A stretch of 64,000 nt of DNA, taken from the NCBI GenBank assembly GCA_001898225.1, contig MKTJ01000013.1, forward strand, positions 111,324-175,323, in the 5' to 3' direction. This document shows positions 36,233-43,966 of the stretch, one piece after another. This DNA comes from Chloroflexi bacterium 54-19 (GTDB lineage: Bacteria > Chloroflexota > Chloroflexia > Chloroheliales > Chloroheliaceae). The notes under the pieces were generated by a model. It searched no databases. It worked only from the letters and a program-made list of their open reading frames with translations, and was not told the origin of the DNA. Each line of letters begins with the position of its first letter. The stretch's first letter is position 1. Both the position numbers and the translations under genes were made by a program.

Positions 36233-37312
36233 ATGTCAACCAGCGATAATAACGAACATAAAAACGGGCTACCGGACCTTTTTAAGAACTTTCTACACAC
36301 CACCAGCGAAATGATGCCAAAACCTCGCACCGAGCAACCTTCTTTGGAGGGACAGGTGGTCCTGGTTACCGGTAGCAGCCGGGGCCTGGGCTATCTGCTG
36401 GCGCGCGAGTTTGGCCGGGAAGGCGCCAAACTTGTAATCACGGCCCGCGATTCTGACGCACTGGTCCGGGCGGCCCAGGATTTGAAAGAAATGGGCTTCC
36501 CGGTGAAGGCTATCCCGGCGGACGTGAGAAAAAAAGAAGATGTCGAGCGGCTTATTGACGAAGCCACCGCTTTCTATGGTCGGGTGGACATCCTGGTCAA
36601 CAACGCCGGGATTATCCAGGTCGGCCCCGAAAACAGCATGACTTTGGAGAATTTCGAGCAGGCCATGGCCGACGATTTCTGGAGCGGAGTCTACACCACT
36701 TTTAAGGTGCTGCCCCAGATGCGCGAACGCGGGAGCGGCCAGATTGTAAACATCACCTCTATCGGTGGGAAAGTTTCGGTGCCGCACCTCCTGCCCTACA
36801 GCGCGGCCAAGTTCGCCCTGACCGGTTTCTCGGAAGGGATGCGGACCGAACTAAAAAAGGACGGCATCAGCGTAACAACCATCGTGCCGGGATTGATGCG
36901 GACCGGCTCGCACCTCAACGCCTATTTCAAGGGTGAAGAGGAGAAAGAGTTTGGCTGGTTCAGCCTGGGAGCGAGTCTCCCTTTTATCTCGATGGACGCC
37001 GAAGTCGCGGCGGCCCAGATTGTCGAAGCTACCAGACTTAAAAAGGCCGAGCGTATCCTATCGGTCCCGGCTAACCTGCTGGCCCGCTTCCAAGGATTGT
37101 TCCCCGGTGTCACCAGCGAAATCCTGACCCTGGTTAACGACCTGGGCCTCCCCAAAAGCGACCAAAAGCAGCCAGGCCAGGGTGTGCGCGGAGCCGCGGT
37201 CGAGAACGAGGCCAGTAACCCGGTTTTCGACGTTTTAACGACATTGGGACGCCAGGCCGCCAACCGTTTCCGGCAGCACCCCGGCCCCGTCGACCTGGAA
37301 AATAGCCGGTAA
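36233..37312 (+). CDS. SDR-family oxidoreductase with long C-terminal extension
   Basis: A 359-residue SDR. After a ~38-residue lead, VLVTGSSRGLGYLLAREFG binds NAD(P). NNAGIIQVG and the catalytic YSAAKFALTGFSEGMRTELK follow. Classical SDRs stop near 260-280 residues; here ~90 extra residues (ILSVPANLLARFQGLF onward, ending Pro-rich) resemble those of membrane- or lipid-associated SDRs. ATG 36233 has AGGAGAA upstream. It ends the alcohol/aldehyde cluster. A hairpin follows 24 bases after the stop. Confidence 0.9.
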   Translation: MSTSDNNEHKNGLPDLFKNFLHTTSEMMPKPRTEQPSLEGQVVLVTGSSRGLGYLLAREFGREGAKLVITARDSDALVRAAQDLKEMGFPVKAIPADVRKKEDVERLIDEATAFYGRVDILVNNAGIIQVGPENSMTLENFEQAMADDFWSGVYTTFKVLPQMRERGSGQIVNITSIGGKVSVPHLLPYSAAKFALTGFSEGMRTELKKDGISVTTIVPGLMRTGSHLNAYFKGEEEKEFGWFSLGASLPFISMDAEVAAAQIVEATRLKKAERILSVPANLLARFQGLFPGVTSEILTLVNDLGLPKSDQKQPGQGVRGAAVENEASNPVFDVLTTLGRQAANRFRQHPGPVDLENSR

Positions 37313-37335
37313 CTTTCGGAATTAATATAAAATAA

Positions 37336-37373
37336 AGATACCCCGGCCTCGGATGAGGTTGGTCGGGGTATCT
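37336..37373 (+). terminator. Hairpin after the SDR gene
   Basis: AGATACCCCGGCC (37336-37348) pairs with GGTCGGGGTATCT (37361-37373), one G-T wobble, 12-nt loop. The stem is stable but followed by ATGTCC rather than T's. Confidence 0.6.
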
Positions 37374-37663
37374 ATGTCCTACTCACTCATGGAATTTGGT
37401 GGAAAAATTTCCTTAATAAATACTTCGTTCGTACTCGTCTTTTAACGCAAACCATGCTTCTTACACTTCGTTTTGAGGTAAAACCGGTAGGGTTACTTCA
37501 ATGTTCTCGTGGTAAGAGCGGACTAACTTGTATTGAAGGGTACCATTATTAGTTAGCCCGGCGCAACCCTTTTATCCACCACGTTATCAACGACTTTTCC
37601 ACCGCCCTTCCACTTATCAACAATCTCGGTGAAAAACTTTCTCTTATTAAATTCAAAATGTGG

Positions 37664-37692
37664 AAAGAAAAAAGAGCCGGACAAACCGGCTC
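37664..37692 (-). terminator. Terminator of the VOC gene
   Basis: GAGCCGG (37674-37680) and CCGGCTC (37686-37692) form a stem. The minus strand continues with TTTTTTCTTT. Confidence 0.88.
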
Positions 37693-37710
37693 CCTTTAAT
37701 CCAAACTGTA

Positions 37711-38085
37711 TTATTCTTCGATCTGGCCTACCCCAAAAATGTTGCCATCAAGGTCTTTGAGGGTAGCCCACCAACCCCAGGGCTGCTTGCTCGGCACATC
37801 CACAAACTCGACGCCCTTTGCTTTGAGGTCCTCGTAGGTCGCCACGATATCGTCGGTATCCAGGATGATGTTGGTAAAAAGACCCGCCTTGCCATTTTCA
37901 TCACCACCGGCTTTGGTAATACCCAGGGTCGTTTCGGCCCCGACCGGCTTGACTTCTAGCCAGCGATACCCATCCGGCATTGTAATGTCACTTTTGACCT
38001 CAAAACCGAGCTTATTGACATAGAAATCATAAGCCGCCGCCTGGTCATTCACCCAGACCGTAGTAAGTTTGACCCGCTTAATCAT
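37711..38085 (-). CDS. VOC-family (glyoxalase/bleomycin-resistance fold) protein
   Basis: A 124-residue vicinal-oxygen-chelate protein with two beta-alpha-beta-beta-beta units: IKRVKLTTVWVNDQAAAYDF, GYRWLEVKPVGAETTLGI, NIILDTDDIVATYEDLKAKG, and GWWATLKDLDGNIFGVGQ with the conserved D-x-DGN end. Members bind a metal and act as isomerases, dioxygenases or antibiotic-binding proteins; the reaction cannot be assigned. The gene is monocistronic. A LexA-like palindrome GAACATATGTTC lies at 38150-38161, 65 bases upstream of its start, so repression by a LexA- or similar-type regulator is possible. Confidence 0.9.
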   Translation of the reverse strand: MIKRVKLTTVWVNDQAAAYDFYVNKLGFEVKSDITMPDGYRWLEVKPVGAETTLGITKAGGDENGKAGLFTNIILDTDDIVATYEDLKAKGVEFVDVPSKQPWGWWATLKDLDGNIFGVGQIEE

Positions 38086-38149
38086 AGGCTTGTCCCCTTT
38101 TTATTTATGGTAAAAATGCCAGAAAATAAATTGTTCCGAGAAGTGATGT

Positions 38150-38161
38150 GAACATATGTTC
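38150..38161. promoter_or_regulatory. LexA-box-like palindrome GAAC-N4-GTTC upstream of the VOC gene
   Basis: A perfect 12-bp palindrome GAACATATGTTC, identical in its core to the Gram-positive LexA box (CGAAC-N4-GTTCG). Its flanks GTGAAC...GTTCTAAT are the same as those of the site at 54621-54632. Confidence 0.6.
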
Positions 38162-38273
38162 TAATTCGATTATATTAACAAAATCCTGGAGAGTCAAGAG
38201 GAAGAAACAACAAAAAAGAGTTACCCCCATGTTGAAGTAGAGATAACTCTTTAAAAAATTCGTCTTATTTCTT

Positions 38274-38588
38274 CTAGCGGCGCAACCGTTCGAGTTCGGC
38301 CCGAAGGATTTCCATTTCGTCTGTCAGTCTGACCACGATTTCAACCCCGGCCCAGTTCAGGCCCAACTCCTGGATCAGGCGGCGAACCTTTCGCAGCCGA
38401 GCTATATCAACCGAACTATAGCGGGCCGCTTCCGTAACTGGCCGGGTAGGCCGGACCAATCCCATCTGGACGCAGCGTTCAATGACGGTCGGACCGAGGC
38501 GGGTTAGCCCTGTCGTAATTTCCAGGGTGTAGTAGGTTAATTCACCTTCCACCGGGGCGTTCTGCGAGCCTTTATTTTCAACACTCAT
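38274..38588 (-). CDS. cbpM: Chaperone-modulator CbpM / MerR-like protein
   Basis: A 104-residue MerR-like protein: YYTLEITTGLTRLGPTVIER, MGLVRPTRPV, RYSSVDIARLRKVRRLIQEL and a C-terminal coil LTDEMEILRAELERLRR. In other bacteria CbpM binds and inhibits the co-chaperone CbpA; a DNA-binding HspR-like role is the alternative, since both share this fold. It starts one base after the cbpA stop, and its ribosome site AAAGGAGG lies inside the end of cbpA, so the two are translationally coupled. Confidence 0.85.
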   Translation of the reverse strand: MSVENKGSQNAPVEGELTYYTLEITTGLTRLGPTVIERCVQMGLVRPTRPVTEAARYSSVDIARLRKVRRLIQELGLNWAGVEIVVRLTDEMEILRAELERLRR

Positions 38589-38589
38589 C

Positions 38590-39672
38590 TTAGTTTACGC
38601 CTCCTTTGAAGGTGGATTTATCCCGCTGCTCGACTAACCGGGCAAAATTTTCCAGGGCGCTCTTTTCCTCGGCGTTCAATTCGGTCGGGAGTTGAACCTG
38701 GATGGTCACATAGAGGTCGCCGCGCTCCTCCGAGCCGGTCCGCCTGGGCATACCCTGGCCCCGCAACTTAACCGAACTGCCATTCTGGGTATTCGGCGCA
38801 ATCTTGAGCGCCAACCGGCCCCCCTTGATAGTCGGGACCGGCACCTCGCCACCGAGCAGAGCCGTAGTCAGGGGCACGTTTATTTTAGCATAAAGGTCGG
38901 CCCCTTTCCGCTCGAAGAAGACGTGAGGCAAAACCTCGACCTGCAAGTAGAGGTCGCCCGCCGGGCCACCGTTGGCACCGGGCGAACCTAACCCGGCCAA
39001 CCGCACCCGGTCGCCGTCGGTCACACCTGCCGGGATAGAAACCTCTATGCGGCGGGTCTTGCCCGGCTCGGAAGCCAGTTCGAGCATCCGTTTCGCCCCG
39101 CTAAAGGCTTCTTCTAACGTCACCTGGACCGGCGCTTCGGCGTCACGCCCTTTGACCGGGCCAGTCTGCTGCCGGAACCCGCTGGCACCCGGGCCACCTC
39201 GGCCCTTTCCGCCAAAAATCGACTGGAAAAAGTCTGAGTAAGGACTGTCGTTGCCAAACATGTCTTCCAGGTCTTCGGCGTTGACGGTCCGGTAGGTGTA
39301 GTTTCCACCGCCTCCGAAAGGATTCCCGGCCCCACCTGCGCCCGCACCAGGGCCAGCGCCCCGGCTACCGATACCGCTCATGTAAGCCTCAAAAGGCACG
39401 CCGGTGGCCTCGCCGCCCGCTTTCTTCCAGGCCTCGTAGTCCTTATAGTGTTCGCCGTATTTATCGTAAATCTGGCGTTTTTCGTCGTCGCCTAACACCT
39501 CGTAGGCTTCGCTGATTTCCCGGAATTTCTCGGCTGCATCCGTGTTATTGGGGTTCACGTCCGGGTGATATTGCCGGGCCAATCGGCGGTACGCTTTCTT
39601 TATCTCTTTAGAATCCGCGCCCTTTTCCACGCCCAGCGTTTTATAATAGTCTTTGTAGTCTGTTGTTGCCAT
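38590..39672 (-). CDS. cbpA: DnaJ-class co-chaperone CbpA (type II J protein, no zinc finger)
   Basis: A 360-residue J-domain protein that stimulates DnaK ATPase. The J-domain occupies residues ~5-75 with the HPD motif in [12 protein letters not shown] Gly-rich stretch follows (~100-175; [18 protein letters not shown]). The C-terminal substrate-binding domains contain [16 protein letters not shown] and [19 protein letters not shown]; the CxxCxGxG zinc fingers of DnaJ are absent. cbpM follows with a 1-base gap. Upstream there is a minus-strand promoter-like pair and an inverted CTTGAGT/ACTCAAA operator, suggesting heat-shock control. Confidence 0.93.
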   Translation of the reverse strand: MATTDYKDYYKTLGVEKGADSKEIKKAYRRLARQYHPDVNPNNTDAAEKFREISEAYEVLGDDEKRQIYDKYGEHYKDYEAWKKAGGEATGVPFEAYMSGIGSRGAGPGAGAGGAGNPFGGGGNYTYRTVNAEDLEDMFGNDSPYSDFFQSIFGGKGRGGPGASGFRQQTGPVKGRDAEAPVQVTLEEAFSGAKRMLELASEPGKTRRIEVSIPAGVTDGDRVRLAGLGSPGANGGPAGDLYLQVEVLPHVFFERKGADLYAKINVPLTTALLGGEVPVPTIKGGRLALKIAPNTQNGSSVKLRGQGMPRRTGSEERGDLYVTIQVQLPTELNAEEKSALENFARLVEQRDKSTFKGGVN

Positions 39673-39781
39673 TCTAAGCCTTCACCTCTTAAAGATTTTT
39701 TGAGAGGCCCTTTTTCACACGCCCCGGCCTCTGCCGGGCGTCATGCGCACCGGACACAGGGCTATACCCGCCTATATATGT

Positions 39782-39842
39782 ATCATGCCTGTTATATTTA
39801 CGGCCTGTCAAGGCTTGAGTTTCGGCCTGGCACGAACTCAAA
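39782..39842 (-). promoter_or_regulatory. cbpA-cbpM promoter with HAIR-like inverted half-sites
   Basis: On the minus strand, TTGACA (39811-39806), an 18-base spacer, then CATGAT (39787-39782). Just upstream lie CTTGAGT (39814-39820) and ACTCAAA (39836-39842), an inverted pair matching the HspR HAIR half-sites CTTGAGT/ACTCAAG, though spaced 15 rather than 7 bases. Another TCAAG half-site overlaps the -35. Confidence 0.45.
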
Positions 39843-39954
39843 CACAACTATAACACTTCTCAAAAATCAACCTCTTGCCGCTCACCTGTGCGCGGCACCC
39901 TGGCGAGATATGCTAAAATGGGCCACACCTAACGGATACACGAAAGGAAGATGA

Positions 39955-40872
39955 TTGCCAGTGAGCGAATACACAACGGATGATTTCGAGATTAGCCGGA
40001 CCGGGCGCATGAGCATCGAGCAGTTGGCTGAGGCCACCAATGCGAGCTTTGCCGGGTACTTTGTGCCGGTCAACCACACCAGTGAAAGTTTTGCGACCAA
40101 CTGCCGGGCCTTTAGCCTGGATTTAAGCCGGAGCCTGCTGGCGCGCCACTGGGACGGGCGGTTGGCCGGGTTGACCATGCTGGGATTACGGGGTGAGCGC
40201 GGCTGGTGCGGCGGGTTTGGCATCACCGAAGAATTCCGGGGCATCGGGCTTGGCAACTGGTTCGCCGCTAAATACGTCGAACATGCCCGCAGCCTGGGCC
40301 TGACTACCCTCCAACTCGAAGTGTTGGCCCAGAATACTAGGGCTTTTCAGACCTACAAAAAGGCCGGGTTCCAGACCACCCGCGAACTGGTCATTCTGTC
40401 GGCCCCGGTCAGCCAGGTCCTGGCCGAACTCGAAGCGGTCCATACCGTCCGGCTGGAAATTAGCGAAATCAGCCTGGAAGAAGCCCTCCATATCGCTATC
40501 GGGCTGGAACCGGCCCAGGGTTTCGAGCCGGCCTGGCAGCGCGAACCGGCCACCCTCTACGCCACGACCGGGTTGCGCGGCTTTGTGGCCCGGCGGGGCG
40601 GTAAAGCCCTGGCCGTCCTGATCTACCATCACAACCCGGAGACCGGGCGCATCAATATTTCGAACCTGACCTTCTATAATGAGGCGGCCGCCAAAGCCCT
40701 GCTCGAACGGGCCGCCGTTAACTCCAAGATTTTGCGGGCCAGACCCGATGGCCCGGAAGAAGCTTTTTACGTGCTGAACGAGCCGGAAAACAGCGAGCTA
40801 TTTTTGCTGTTGAGTCAGCTCGGCATGCAGGAAACCAACCGCCAATACGAAATGCTGATAGGCTTGAATTAA
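39955..40872 (+). CDS. GNAT-family N-acetyltransferase (two GNAT domains)
   Basis: A 305-residue acetyl-CoA-dependent acyltransferase. The first GNAT unit shows the CoA loop GFGITEEFRGIGLGNWFAA and the motif-B strand LQLEVLAQNTRAFQTYKKAG. A second, more divergent GNAT half runs from ~165 to the end (VARRGGKALAVLIYHHNPETG). Tandem GNATs usually keep activity in one half. The frame starts with TTG 39955, five bases after AGGAAG; GTG 39961 is an alternative. An extended -10 TGCTAAAAT lies at 39911-39919. The dehydrogenase gene follows 12 bases on, so an operon is likely. The substrate is unknown. Confidence 0.87.
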   Translation: MPVSEYTTDDFEISRTGRMSIEQLAEATNASFAGYFVPVNHTSESFATNCRAFSLDLSRSLLARHWDGRLAGLTMLGLRGERGWCGGFGITEEFRGIGLGNWFAAKYVEHARSLGLTTLQLEVLAQNTRAFQTYKKAGFQTTRELVILSAPVSQVLAELEAVHTVRLEISEISLEEALHIAIGLEPAQGFEPAWQREPATLYATTGLRGFVARRGGKALAVLIYHHNPETGRINISNLTFYNEAAAKALLERAAVNSKILRARPDGPEEAFYVLNEPENSELFLLLSQLGMQETNRQYEMLIGLN

Positions 40873-40884
40873 AGGAGATTTGAG

Positions 40885-41865
40885 ATGAAGGCGTTTGTCA
40901 GCCGGGCCATTCCCCCGGCGGGTTTGCAGGTGTTGGATACGGCGACCGGCCTCGAAATTGACTACAATTCCCACGACGCCGGGCTGAGCAAGGCCGACCT
41001 GATTGCCCGCACGGGCCAGTCCGAAGGCTTGCTCTGCCTCTTGACCGATACAATCGACGCCGAAGTGCTGGCGAGTTGCCCGAATTTGAAAGTAATTAGC
41101 AACATGGCGGTCGGCTACAACAACATTGACGTGGCCGAGGCGACCCGCCGGGGTATCCTGGTGACAAACACGCCGGGGGTCCTCACCGATACGACCGCCG
41201 ATCTGACCTGGGCTTTGCTGCTGGCGGTTGCCCGGCGCATCGGGGAGGGCGAACGGCTGGTGCGGGCGGGTGAATGGCACGGCTGGGGTCCGCTTCAACT
41301 CCTTGGCGGGGAGGTCAACGGGAAAACGCTGGGGATTATCGGGATGGGCCGCATAGGTCAGGCCGTAGCCCGGCGGGCGCTCGGCTTTAATATGAAAGTG
41401 ATTTATCACAACCGCTCCGGCCTCGACCCCGCCCTGGAAAGCGAGTTGAAGGCGACCAGGGTCGGGCTGGACGAACTGATTGCTAAGAGTGATTTCGTGA
41501 GCCTCCACGCGCCTTACACCAAAGAGACGCATCACCTGATAAACGCCGAAAAACTGGCCCGGATGCAGCCCACCTCCTACCTGATAAATACCGCGCGTGG
41601 TCCCCTGGTGGACGAGGCGGCCCTGGTAGCGGCCCTCAAGAATAACCGGATTGCCGGGGCCGCCCTGGACGTGTACGAGGAAGAACCGGTGCTATATCCC
41701 GGTTTACGCGAACTCGATAACGCGGTGCTGGCTCCGCACCTGGGCAGCGCGACCCACCAGACCAGGGGCGAGATGTCCCGCCTGGCCGCAACAAACCTGG
41801 TGATGGCCCTGAGCGGAAAGCGACCGTTGCACCCGGTCAATCCTGACGTTTTGGAAAAGAAATAA
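40885..41865 (+). CDS. D-2-hydroxyacid dehydrogenase (glyoxylate/hydroxypyruvate reductase type)
   Basis: A 326-residue NAD(P)-dependent enzyme reducing glyoxylate or hydroxypyruvate-like 2-oxoacids. Motifs are NMAVGYNNIDVAEATRRGI, the cofactor loop GIIGMGRIGQAVARRA, the catalytic Arg in LINTARGPLVDE, Glu in LDVYEEEPV and His in LAPHLGSAT. The length is normal. AAAGGAG lies 6 bases before ATG 40885, 12 bases downstream of the acetyltransferase. A near-ideal terminator follows. Distinction between glyoxylate reductase, glycerate dehydrogenase and phosphonate dehydrogenase cannot be made from motifs alone. Confidence 0.92.
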   Translation: MKAFVSRAIPPAGLQVLDTATGLEIDYNSHDAGLSKADLIARTGQSEGLLCLLTDTIDAEVLASCPNLKVISNMAVGYNNIDVAEATRRGILVTNTPGVLTDTTADLTWALLLAVARRIGEGERLVRAGEWHGWGPLQLLGGEVNGKTLGIIGMGRIGQAVARRALGFNMKVIYHNRSGLDPALESELKATRVGLDELIAKSDFVSLHAPYTKETHHLINAEKLARMQPTSYLINTARGPLVDEAALVAALKNNRIAGAALDVYEEEPVLYPGLRELDNAVLAPHLGSATHQTRGEMSRLAATNLVMALSGKRPLHPVNPDVLEKK

Positions 41866-41983
41866 AGCTGAAATAACTGGGAAAATTGAGGTTAAAGAAA
41901 AGACAGATAAAGCGACTGATTTAAAAGATACTCCCCATTTGAGGTTTTAAGGGAACCTAAGCGATGAACCGGGAAAATGAACG

Positions 41984-42027
41984 ACTGGCAATTTTAGATT
42001 TCTAAAAGTCTAAAATTGCCAGTTGTT
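41984..42027 (+). terminator. Intrinsic terminator after the dehydrogenase
   Basis: A perfect 15-bp stem (41984-41998 with 42009-42023), a 10-nt loop, then TGTTTT. Confidence 0.85.
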
Positions 42028-42042
42028 TTATGGGTAACATGG

Positions 42043-42597
42043 TTAAATCGAAATACTGGCTAACATTTCGCGGCGGGCTTCACTCTTGCCGTCGCCACCG
42101 GGAAGACGGAACTGCTCGGCAAGTAAGCCAACCAGTTCCGGCACCTCGTCACAATGGACCGTCGGGCGTGGAGCGTCAGTATCGAAGTGATAACCGCTGC
42201 GCGGGGCTTTCCGGGAGGTAGCTACCTTTTTAGGGAGCATGGGGTAAAACACCACGAAAGTGTCGTCGTCCTCCAGGACTTCGGTATCGCGCAACTGGGT
42301 CTCGGTCAAAGTTCGCAAAAACATCACCAGTTCTTCCTCGGTGTCAAAGGTGCAGTCGGTGAATTCCACATCAACCAATGACTCAAACTCTAATTCAAAC
42401 ATTACTTTCTCCTTGGCAACCGGGCCGGTCAGGCCGGTAACTTCCACACTATTAAAATTGCCAGACACATCTTCCAGTTCGGTAAAAACAGGTTCGTTTC
42501 GGTTCAGCTTATCCTGGGTCACTTCTTGCCTCCCTTCGCAAAGGTCATCATTCAAGTTCAAGTGGGGCTGGGCGGTCGTTAATTGTTTCTGGTACAT
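42043..42597 (-). CDS. Hypothetical acidic protein
   Basis: A 184-residue protein I do not recognise. It is acidic in its middle (FELEFESLVDVEFTDCTFDT, EELVMFLRTLTETQL) and ends with a helix rich in charged residues (GDGKSEARREMLASISI). It has no signal peptide, membrane helix or metal motif. The start is well supported by GGAG seven bases before ATG 42597. It converges with the dehydrogenase and lies downstream of the orphan unit at 42764 on the same strand, separated by that unit's terminator. Coding character is normal (G/C-rich third positions). Confidence 0.72.
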   Translation of the reverse strand: MYQKQLTTAQPHLNLNDDLCEGRQEVTQDKLNRNEPVFTELEDVSGNFNSVEVTGLTGPVAKEKVMFELEFESLVDVEFTDCTFDTEEELVMFLRTLTETQLRDTEVLEDDDTFVVFYPMLPKKVATSRKAPRSGYHFDTDAPRPTVHCDEVPELVGLLAEQFRLPGGDGKSEARREMLASISI

Positions 42598-42620
42598 ATT
42601 TCTCCAAATGGTTTAGCAGC

Positions 42621-42658
42621 AAACAAAAAGGGCGTTAGAGCTTTTTGCTCTAACACCC
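42621..42658 (-). terminator. Intrinsic terminator of the orphan unit
   Basis: GGGCGTTAGAGC (42630-42641) pairs with GCTCTAACACCC (42647-42658), one mismatch and a 5-nt loop. On the minus strand it continues CTTTTTGTTTG. Confidence 0.88.
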
Positions 42659-42700
42659 TCGACTTTATAATTTGACTTGTCTTTGACAGTATCAAATTCT

Positions 42701-42774
42701 GTTAGCCCGGCCCCACCGCCTCTCGTGACCTTATTGCGTAAGGTTCGAGCGGTTCGGGGCCGCCTAACTGGCGG
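42701..42774. repeat. 74-nt compound hairpin at the 3' end of the orphan unit
   Basis: Nested pairing: GTTAG/CTAAC, CGGCCCC/GGGGCCG, ACCGC/GCGGT (2-nt bulge) and ACCTTA/TAAGGT with TTGCG loop, about 23 pairs over 42701-42769. A second small hairpin CCGCC/GGCGG (42760-42774) overlaps its base and could compete. It spans the stop codon of the orphan ORF. Confidence 0.75.
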
Positions 42775-43270
42775 TTGTTCCTCCTCCTGGGTCTGCGCTG
42801 GCGCGCCCTGGTGGCGCGGAAGCCTTTGTTAAGGGAGGCAACCCACCAAGTCGAGAGTGGCTGCCGGTATTTATCTTTTTAAAGGTGCTAATGTTTCTAA
42901 AGTTACTGTTGGTATAGTCACCAATCTGGGTTTGCGCCGCACCGGGCCGGGCTTCATGCCGCATCATCCCTGTAGCTTCGGCGAATTGGGACATTCTGAC
43001 GCCGGCGGGGTTATCAGCCATAGCCAACCCAATACCGCCGGTACCGGCCATGCCATTACCCTTGCGGGCCTGGAGCATGATGGTTCCGTCAACCGGGCGC
43101 AGTCCACCCTTGGCATCACGAATGGTCGCGTCGAGAAGCGTACCCATGAGGGAGGCCAACAGGCCACCCTGCGGGGCGCATGCGTTCTCGTTATGCCACG
43201 AGCGGCTATTCGGTTGGAGACTGGCGCACTCTACTAACGCAAATAAATTGCTTGAAAGCAACTGTTGCAT
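42764..43270 (-). CDS. Orphan Gly/Ala/Met-rich protein of unknown family
   Basis: A 168-residue protein that matches nothing I know. It begins MQQLLSSNLFALVECASLQP, includes a Gly/Met-rich centre (GNGMAGTGGIGLAMADNPAG) and a Pro/Gly/Thr-rich end. Codon third positions are G/C-rich like true genes for about the first 115 codons. Support for expression is unusually complete: promoter at 43454-43427, AAAGGAG seven bases before ATG 43270, a large hairpin over the stop codon, and a strong terminator at 42621-42658. It is monocistronic. It could be a secreted or modified peptide precursor, or the ORF may only accompany a structured RNA; neither can be shown here. Confidence 0.55.
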   Translation of the reverse strand: MQQLLSSNLFALVECASLQPNSRSWHNENACAPQGGLLASLMGTLLDATIRDAKGGLRPVDGTIMLQARKGNGMAGTGGIGLAMADNPAGVRMSQFAEATGMMRHEARPGAAQTQIGDYTNSNFRNISTFKKINTGSHSRLGGLPPLTKASAPPGRASADPGGGTTAS

Positions 43271-43426
43271 TGTGCGGCTCCTTTCCGTATCGCTACGCTT
43301 AAAAATTTCCAGTTGACGATAATTTGGCGGCCAGGGAACACCCCATAGCCCGAAGTTTTTGATTGAAAGTAAGAATTTGTTAGTACAGCCGGGTAGGGAT
43401 TCTTACAGCTTACCCGCTCGTAGTAT

Positions 43427-43454
43427 AATATATCATAAGATTTATAAGAGTCAA
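43427..43454 (-). promoter_or_regulatory. Promoter of the orphan unit
   Basis: On the minus strand TTGACT (43454-43449), 16 bases, then TATATT (43432-43427). Transcription from about 43420 would give a ~150-nt leader with a strong hairpin near its start (GGGTA/TACCC, about 43391-43416). Confidence 0.55.
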
Positions 43455-43491
43455 TAGACTTTTGGCCTAGATTTTGCCCCGGTGATACGGC

Positions 43492-43520
43492 TTGAAAAGG
43501 CCGGGCCGGGGTGCTAAGAT
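43492..43520 (+). promoter_or_regulatory. Promoter of the rhodanese gene
   Basis: TTGAAA (43492-43497), 17 bases, then TAAGAT (43515-43520) with TGC before it (extended -10). It lies 59 bases upstream of ATG 43579. Confidence 0.6.
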
Positions 43521-43578
43521 GATTCAGCAAAGCCAGATTACCAGAAAGCCACCGGTTAAGCCGGAATTAAGGTGAGCT

Positions 43579-43923
43579 ATGTCAGAAGAACCTTTTATTG
43601 AATTGGAACCGGAAGAAGCGGCCACCATGCTTGACGAGGGCCGTTTGACGGTGATTGATGTGCGCCAGCCTTACGAGTACACCAGCGGCCACATCGAAGA
43701 CGCCACCCTGGTGCCGATTGAAGGGCTTTACAGTTTTGCCCGGAGCCTGGCCGAACAAAATCTGGCTAAAGACGCGCCAATAATGTTTGTATGCGCGGTA
43801 GGCCAGCGCAGCGCGGCAGCCGCCGAGGTCGCCGCCATCGCCGGGTTTACCAGCGTTTATAACCTGGCCGGGGGTATGAGTAACTGGACTTACACCGGCC
43901 TGCCGGTAGTGCGAGGAAATTAA
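43579..43923 (+). CDS. Rhodanese-like domain protein
   Basis: A 114-residue single-domain rhodanese carrying persulfide sulfur. The signature is VIDVRQPYEYTSGHIEDATL, and the active Cys is in MFVCAVGQRS, with a six-residue loop typical of sulfurtransferases. The C-terminal NLAGGMSNWTYTGLPV is standard. ATG 43579 follows AAGGTGAG. Its own promoter is clear. It sits 43 bases ahead of the Pro-rich membrane protein, perhaps one transcript. The acceptor of the sulfur is unknown. Confidence 0.92.
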   Translation: MSEEPFIELEPEEAATMLDEGRLTVIDVRQPYEYTSGHIEDATLVPIEGLYSFARSLAEQNLAKDAPIMFVCAVGQRSAAAAEVAAIAGFTSVYNLAGGMSNWTYTGLPVVRGN

Positions 43924-43966
43924 AGGGTTTTCTTTTCGTAAGCCGTTTGACGGCCAGGAGAAATAT

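Larger units (their letters stand above)
37313..37710. other. 398-bp intergenic stretch between convergent SDR and VOC genes
   Basis: No gene. It has a hairpin after the SDR gene (37336-37373) and the VOC terminator (37664-37692). Between them, 37560-37625 is rich in TTATCCACC, TTATCAAC and TTTTCCAC words of unknown meaning. Confidence 0.6.

Noticed and set aside
42701..42774. Integron attC site
   Set aside because: The end motifs GTTAGCC...GCCTAAC are in the opposite order to attC (RYYYAAC...GTTRRRY), and no integrase of integron type is present.
43234..43530. 98-codon ORF overlapping the start of the orphan unit
   Set aside because: It runs through the promoter and leader of the orphan gene and has non-coding composition.
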